Shown here in pieces: positions 5,433 to 8,394 of a DNA stretch of 8,394 bases (position 1 is the first letter of the stretch; each line of letters starts with the position of its first letter). This DNA is from Fen-1077 sp964462865 (lineage in GTDB: Bacteria > Chloroflexota > Dehalococcoidia > Dehalococcoidales > RBG-16-60-22), in the NCBI GenBank assembly GCA_964462865.1, contig CAYWZO010000069.1, forward strand, positions 1 to 8,394, read 5' to 3'. A program made the translations under genes and the position numbers. Below the pieces are notes generated by a model. That model did not search any database and was not told the origin of the DNA. It saw only the letters and a list, made by a program, of their open reading frames with translations.

Positions 5433-6494
5433 ATGCAGAAAATCGCCATTATCGGCACCACCACCTGGGGAATGACGCTGGCCTGCCTCCTTGCCAATAA
5501 GGGTCTGGATATCAGGTTATGGGCCCGGACCGAGCCGGAAGCGGACAGCCTCCGTAAAAATGGCCCCGACCCCGCCCGTTATCCCGAAATTACACTCCCG
5601 CGGCAAATATTGATTACCTCCAACGCCGCCGCGGCGATGGCCAAAGTCAACGCGGTAATCCTGGTGGTGCCCTCGCCGACGATGCGGCAGAACATCTCCC
5701 AGGTAGCTGGCTACCTCACCAGAGCAACCCTGGTGATAAGTGCCGCCAAAGGGCTGGAGACAGGCAGCAACAAGCGTATGTCCCAGGTAATCGCCGAGGA
5801 GGTAAGTCCCCGCTATCATGCCAATATCTGTGTGCTTTCAGGGCCCAACCTGGCACGGGAGATAATCCGCCAGCTGCCTGCAGCCGCCGTGCTGGCCGCT
5901 GCAGATAAAGGGATTGCCAGAAAGGCCCAGCGGCTGCTCACCTGCCCCAATTTCTGCATCTTTACCAATACCGATGTCATCGGGGTGGAACTGGGGGGCG
6001 CCCTGAAAAACATCATCGCCCTCGGAGCCGGTATCGCCGACGGGCTGGGCTACGGCGATAACGCCAAGGCCGCTTTTATCACGCGCGGCCTGACCGAAAT
6101 TTCCGCCCTGGGCACGGCGCTCGGCGCCAACCCGCTCACCTTCGCCGGTCTGGCCGGTCTGGGCGACATCATCACCACCTGCGCCAGCCCGCTAAGTCGG
6201 AACCATTACTTCGGCACCCAGCTGGCCCAAGGCCACAAACGCGGGGAGATCCTGGAAGTTATGACCGAGGTCGCCGAGGGCGTGAACACGACTCTGGTGG
6301 CCAGAAACCTCGCCCGGCAACTGGGCATAGAAATGCCCATCACGGAAAAGATATACAACGTGCTTTATGAGGACGCCGATTGCCGGCAGGCGGCCATGGA
6401 ACTGATGGGCGGCAACACCCGGCACGAACTGTCCGGACGGCGGTGGCAGCTGTTCTCCCGCTTCCGGAGGAGAAAAAATCCTTCAGCTACCTGA
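5433..6494 (+). CDS. gpsA: NAD(P)-dependent glycerol-3-phosphate dehydrogenase
   Basis: This cytosolic enzyme reduces dihydroxyacetone phosphate to sn-glycerol 3-phosphate, the substrate of the PlsY encoded just upstream. The 353-residue protein is slightly longer than usual because of a basic C-terminal tail (RRWQLFSRFRRRKNPSAT). Family signatures are SAAKGLE (103-109), LSGPNLAREI (135-144), GGALKNIIALGAGIADGLGYGDNA within 188-211 with catalytic Lys192, AGLGDIITTC (241-250), SRNHYFG (255-261) and EVAEGVNT (279-286). The N-terminal nucleotide loop reads GTTTWG (8-13) rather than the usual GxGxxG (commonly GAGSWG), so the second glycine is Thr10. I recall similar GTTSWG loops in Dehalococcoidia, so this may be a clade trait. 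No good Shine-Dalgarno precedes ATG 5433, but the Rossmann strand requires a start here. Its stop lies 2 bp from the dnaJ stop on the other strand. Confidence 0.95.
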   Translation: MQKIAIIGTTTWGMTLACLLANKGLDIRLWARTEPEADSLRKNGPDPARYPEITLPRQILITSNAAAAMAKVNAVILVVPSPTMRQNISQVAGYLTRATLVISAAKGLETGSNKRMSQVIAEEVSPRYHANICVLSGPNLAREIIRQLPAAAVLAAADKGIARKAQRLLTCPNFCIFTNTDVIGVELGGALKNIIALGAGIADGLGYGDNAKAAFITRGLTEISALGTALGANPLTFAGLAGLGDIITTCASPLSRNHYFGTQLAQGHKRGEILEVMTEVAEGVNTTLVARNLARQLGIEMPITEKIYNVLYEDADCRQAAMELMGGNTRHELSGRRWQLFSRFRRRKNPSAT

Positions 6495-6496
6495 TA

Positions 6497-7573
6497 TCAG
6501 GCACCAGCCCCTTTGGGATACCCCAGGCTTTTAGCCAGTTCCTCGAACAGCCTGCGCTGCTCTTTATTCAGCGACTCGGGCGTGACCACGCGTAATACTA
6601 CCAGCTGGTCGCCCCGCCCCATGCCGTGCAGACGGGGAATGCCTTTATCCTTCATTCTGAATACTTTACCGGTCTGGCTGCCGGCCGGGATTTTCAGCCT
6701 GTTCTCACCGTACAGGGTAGGCACTTCTACCTCGGTGCCCAGCGCCGCCTGGGCGAAATTGACCGGAAGCTCGTAGATGACGTTATTGCCTTCTCTGGCA
6801 AAGAACTTATGCCTGGACACAGAGATATCGACATACAAGTTGCCCGCCGGCCCGCCGCGGTAACCGGCATCGCCCTCACCGGTCATCCTGATGGTATTGC
6901 CATAATCAATCCCGGCAGGTATGCCTACCGAGATGCGCCGCCGCTGCTTCTGTAAGCCAGAGCCCTTGCATTCCGGACAGGGGTCGGTAATCAGCGTGCC
7001 TTCACCACGACACCGCCCGCAGGCTGCCGTGTTGATAAACTGGCCGAAGATGCTGCGCTGGACACGGCGTATCTGGCCGGTGCCGTTACATTCCGGACAG
7101 CGTCCGGGTTGCGTGCCCGGCCGGGAACGCGTACCATGACAGGTGGCGCAGACCTCGGTGCGGGTAATTTCGATTTCCTTCTTGGTGCCGAGGGCAGCTT
7201 CTTCGAACGAAACAGAAATCCGGGTGCGGATATCGCCACCGCGCCGCGGCGCCTGGCGGGACGCCGTGGTGGTACCGCCGAAGAAAGCCTCGAAGATGTC
7301 CCCGAAACCACCGAAATCAAATCCCTCGAAACCCCTCCCGAAGATGTTTTCGGGGCCGTTGTGGCCGAAGCGGTCATAGGAGGCGCGTTTATCCGCGTCC
7401 GAAAGCACCTCGTAGGCTTCGTTGATTTCTTTGAACTTCTCGGAAGCGCCGTCCTCCCGGTTGCGGTCGGGATGGTACTGGAAAGCCAGCTTGCGGAAGG
7501 CCTTCTTGATATCCTCGTTCGAGGCGTTGCGGGGAACCCCCAGCACCTCGTAGTAATCGCGTTTCACAACCAT
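6497..7573 (-). CDS. dnaJ: Molecular chaperone DnaJ
   Basis: DnaJ is the Hsp40 co-chaperone that delivers unfolded clients to DnaK and stimulates its ATPase. The 358-residue protein has the full class-A layout. The J domain covers 5-70, with HPD at 34-36. A Gly/Phe-rich linker follows at about 74-100. The zinc domain has four CxxC pairs at Cys142/145, 159/162, 185/188 and 199/202. The C-terminal client-binding domains run from about 213 to 345. The first zinc repeat reads CATCHGTR, where Gly usually follows GT; the other three are regular (CPECNGTG, CGRCRGEG, CPECKGSG). ATG at 7573 is preceded by AAGGA eight bases upstream. Neither dnaK nor grpE is in the window; instead ruvX and alaS lie upstream on the same strand. 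It has its own near-consensus promoter and no proper CIRCE operator. Confidence 0.97.
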   Translation of the reverse strand: MVVKRDYYEVLGVPRNASNEDIKKAFRKLAFQYHPDRNREDGASEKFKEINEAYEVLSDADKRASYDRFGHNGPENIFGRGFEGFDFGGFGDIFEAFFGGTTTASRQAPRRGGDIRTRISVSFEEAALGTKKEIEITRTEVCATCHGTRSRPGTQPGRCPECNGTGQIRRVQRSIFGQFINTAACGRCRGEGTLITDPCPECKGSGLQKQRRRISVGIPAGIDYGNTIRMTGEGDAGYRGGPAGNLYVDISVSRHKFFAREGNNVIYELPVNFAQAALGTEVEVPTLYGENRLKIPAGSQTGKVFRMKDKGIPRLHGMGRGDQLVVLRVVTPESLNKEQRRLFEELAKSLGYPKGAGA

Positions 7574-7608
7574 ATCTGATTTCCTTAAAAAGGCACAGCT
7601 TCAATTCT

Positions 7609-7638
7609 ATGATACTCGGGGGGTGAAAGTCTTGTCAA
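7609..7638 (-). promoter_or_regulatory. dnaJ: Housekeeping-type promoter for dnaJ
   Basis: On the minus strand a perfect TTGACA (7638 to 7633) is 18 bp from TATCAT (7614 to 7609), a five-of-six match to TATAAT. Predicted initiation is near 7602, leaving a leader of about 29 bases with AAGGA. It lies in the 101-bp gap after ruvX, so dnaJ can be expressed apart from alaS-ruvX. Confidence 0.7.
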
Positions 7639-7674
7639 CAAAGCTGGCACTCAAGTCAAGGTGCTGAAATTGTC

Positions 7675-8127
7675 TTAAGGCGTTTCCGTGTCGTCCGGCC
7701 GGTCTTCCCGCCGGGAGGCTTGGTCCAGGTAGCTCTGCAGTATCAGCGCCGCCGCCGCCGCATCGTACCTTGTATCACGGCCGGTCTTTCTCACGTCCTG
7801 TATCAGCTCGCGGGCGGATACGGTCGAGAGGCGTTCGTCCTGATATTCGATGGGAACTTCAAGACGACGCCTCAACGCCACCACGAAGGCTGCTGTTTTC
7901 TCTGCCTGCCGGCCCCGGCTGCCGTCCATATTCAGGGGCAGACCGGCAATCACCTTCGCCACTCCTTTTTCCCGGACGATGTCAACTATCTTCCCGATAG
8001 CAGCCAGCTCATCCGACCTGTCAATAATTAACAGCGGGCTGGCCAGGATACCCAGGGGGTCGCTTAAGGCCACTCCGATACGGCTGTCCCCGATGTCGAG
8101 GCCCATGATGCGTGTTATGTCAACCAC
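7675..8127 (-). CDS. ruvX: RuvX/YqgF family putative pre-16S rRNA nuclease
   Basis: This RNase H-fold protein belongs to the YqgF/RuvX family, linked to 5' processing of pre-16S rRNA and proposed as a Holliday junction resolvase. The 150-residue length is normal. Signatures are MGLDIGDSRIGVALSDPLG (8-26) with Asp11, VIAGLPLNMDGS (59-70), YQDERLST (95-102) with Glu98, and YDAAAAALILQSYL (121-134) with Asp122; these supply the three acidic catalytic positions. The C-terminal tail is acidic and probably disordered. The GTG at 8127 directly follows the alaS TAG with no gap, so reinitiation or coupling is likely. ATG at 8106 would give MGLDIG at the very N-terminus and is the alternative start. 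AlaS-RuvX adjacency is common in bacteria. Confidence 0.93.
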   Translation of the reverse strand: MVDITRIMGLDIGDSRIGVALSDPLGILASPLLIIDRSDELAAIGKIVDIVREKGVAKVIAGLPLNMDGSRGRQAEKTAAFVVALRRRLEVPIEYQDERLSTVSARELIQDVRKTGRDTRYDAAAAALILQSYLDQASRREDRPDDTETP

Positions 8128-8394
8128 CTACTTTATCAGGCTTTTCACCAGGCGCAGCGCTTCATCGAGCTTACTTTTATCTTTGCCGCCCGCCTGGGCG
8201 AAGTTCGGCTTGCCACCGCCGCCGCCGCCCGCCACGCGGGAGACCTGCTTGATGATATCCCCGGCGTTATAGCCCCGCTGCACCAGGTCAGGCGTCACAG
8301 CGGCGACAAATACAGGCCTATCACCAACGACAGCCCCCAGCACGATAATAGCGCTACCGAGTTTATCGCGGAGAAAATCAGCCATTTCTCTTAA
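8128..8394 (-). CDS. alaS: Alanyl-tRNA synthetase, C-terminal end (enters from right edge)
   Basis: The last 88 codons of alanyl-tRNA synthetase, which charges tRNA-Ala with alanine, encode the end of the C-terminal DHHA1 domain (C-Ala), used in tRNA binding. The frame is open to the window edge: the residues LRE precede MADFLRDKLGS, so the Met at 8385 is internal. Family hallmarks are IIVLGAVVGDRPVFVAAVT, the glycine-rich loop VAGGGGGGKPNFAQAGGKD and the ending LDEALRLVKSLIK. The catalytic and editing domains lie outside the window. The stop codon TAG abuts the ruvX GTG. Confidence 0.95.
   Translation of the reverse strand, partial: LREMADFLRDKLGSAIIVLGAVVGDRPVFVAAVTPDLVQRGYNAGDIIKQVSRVAGGGGGGKPNFAQAGGKDKSKLDEALRLVKSLIK

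Noticed and set aside
5429..5434. TATCAT just before gpsA as a -10 box
   Set aside because: It overlaps the gpsA ATG, so transcription would start inside the gene.
7109..7579. Rightward open frame of 156 codons opposite dnaJ
   Set aside because: Antisense shadow of the J domain and zinc region of dnaJ.
7644..7667. CIRCE-like heat-shock operator upstream of dnaJ (GGCACTC ... GGTGCTGA)
   Set aside because: The half-sites match TTAGCACTC/GAGTGCTAA only partly and the spacer is 6 bp, not the 9 bp of CIRCE. It also lies upstream of the -35 box.
8212..8231. GCC/CGC triplet run as a simple-sequence repeat
   Set aside because: It encodes the conserved poly-Gly loop of AlaS and needs no other explanation.
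8128..8385. A complete 85-residue small protein starting at 8385
   Set aside because: The frame continues upstream without a stop to the window edge and the sequence is the C-terminal end of AlaS.
1..8394. A novel multi-gene defence, mobile or metabolic system
   Set aside because: Every gene except the DUF4342 protein belongs to a well-known housekeeping family in sensible neighbourhoods. No cassette, CRISPR array, integrase, tRNA target or unknown gene cluster is visible.

Overview
The window looks like a chromosomal housekeeping segment from a GC-rich bacterium. I infer a Chloroflexota of the Dehalococcoidia type. The reasons are protein style (a GpsA with an unusual GTTTWG nucleotide loop, a DUF4342 protein), frequent GTG/TTG starts, and the mix of alaS-ruvX-dnaJ with der-plsY-gpsA. 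This lineage call rests on recalled family resemblance, not on a search. I see no phage, transposase, CRISPR, toxin-antitoxin or tRNA/rRNA signal.

Layout, left to right. Positions 1-2203 hold a leftward unit: a DUF4342 small protein, then a histidine-phosphatase/phosphoglycerate-mutase-like enzyme, then DNA polymerase I (polA), which runs off the left edge. Between the phosphatase and polA lies an 87-bp palindromic repeat of the GTCATTGCGAGCGAAGCGAAGCAATC type, followed by a near-consensus extended -10 box placed so close to polA that its mRNA may be leaderless. Positions 2204-2314 are a compact divergent promoter region. Rightward from it runs argF (ornithine carbamoyltransferase, TTG start), then der (ribosome-assembly GTPase, TTG start), plsY (overlapping der by ATGA) and gpsA.

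gpsA converges on dnaJ with only 2 bp between the stop codons. Positions 6497-8394 are a second leftward unit: alaS (C-terminal end only, entering from the right edge), ruvX directly abutting it, then dnaJ behind its own strong promoter.

Functionally, GpsA makes sn-glycerol 3-phosphate and PlsY acylates it, so the der-plsY-gpsA group joins ribosome assembly with the first steps of phospholipid synthesis. ArgF belongs to arginine synthesis. AlaS, RuvX, DnaJ and PolA serve translation, rRNA processing/recombination, protein folding and DNA repair.

I found no convincing new multi-gene system. The most interesting points are local: the palindromic repeat upstream of polA, very short or absent 5' leaders at several genes, a 16-codon upstream reading frame whose stop overlaps the der start, and active-site or cofactor-loop substitutions in ArgF, GpsA and the phosphatase.
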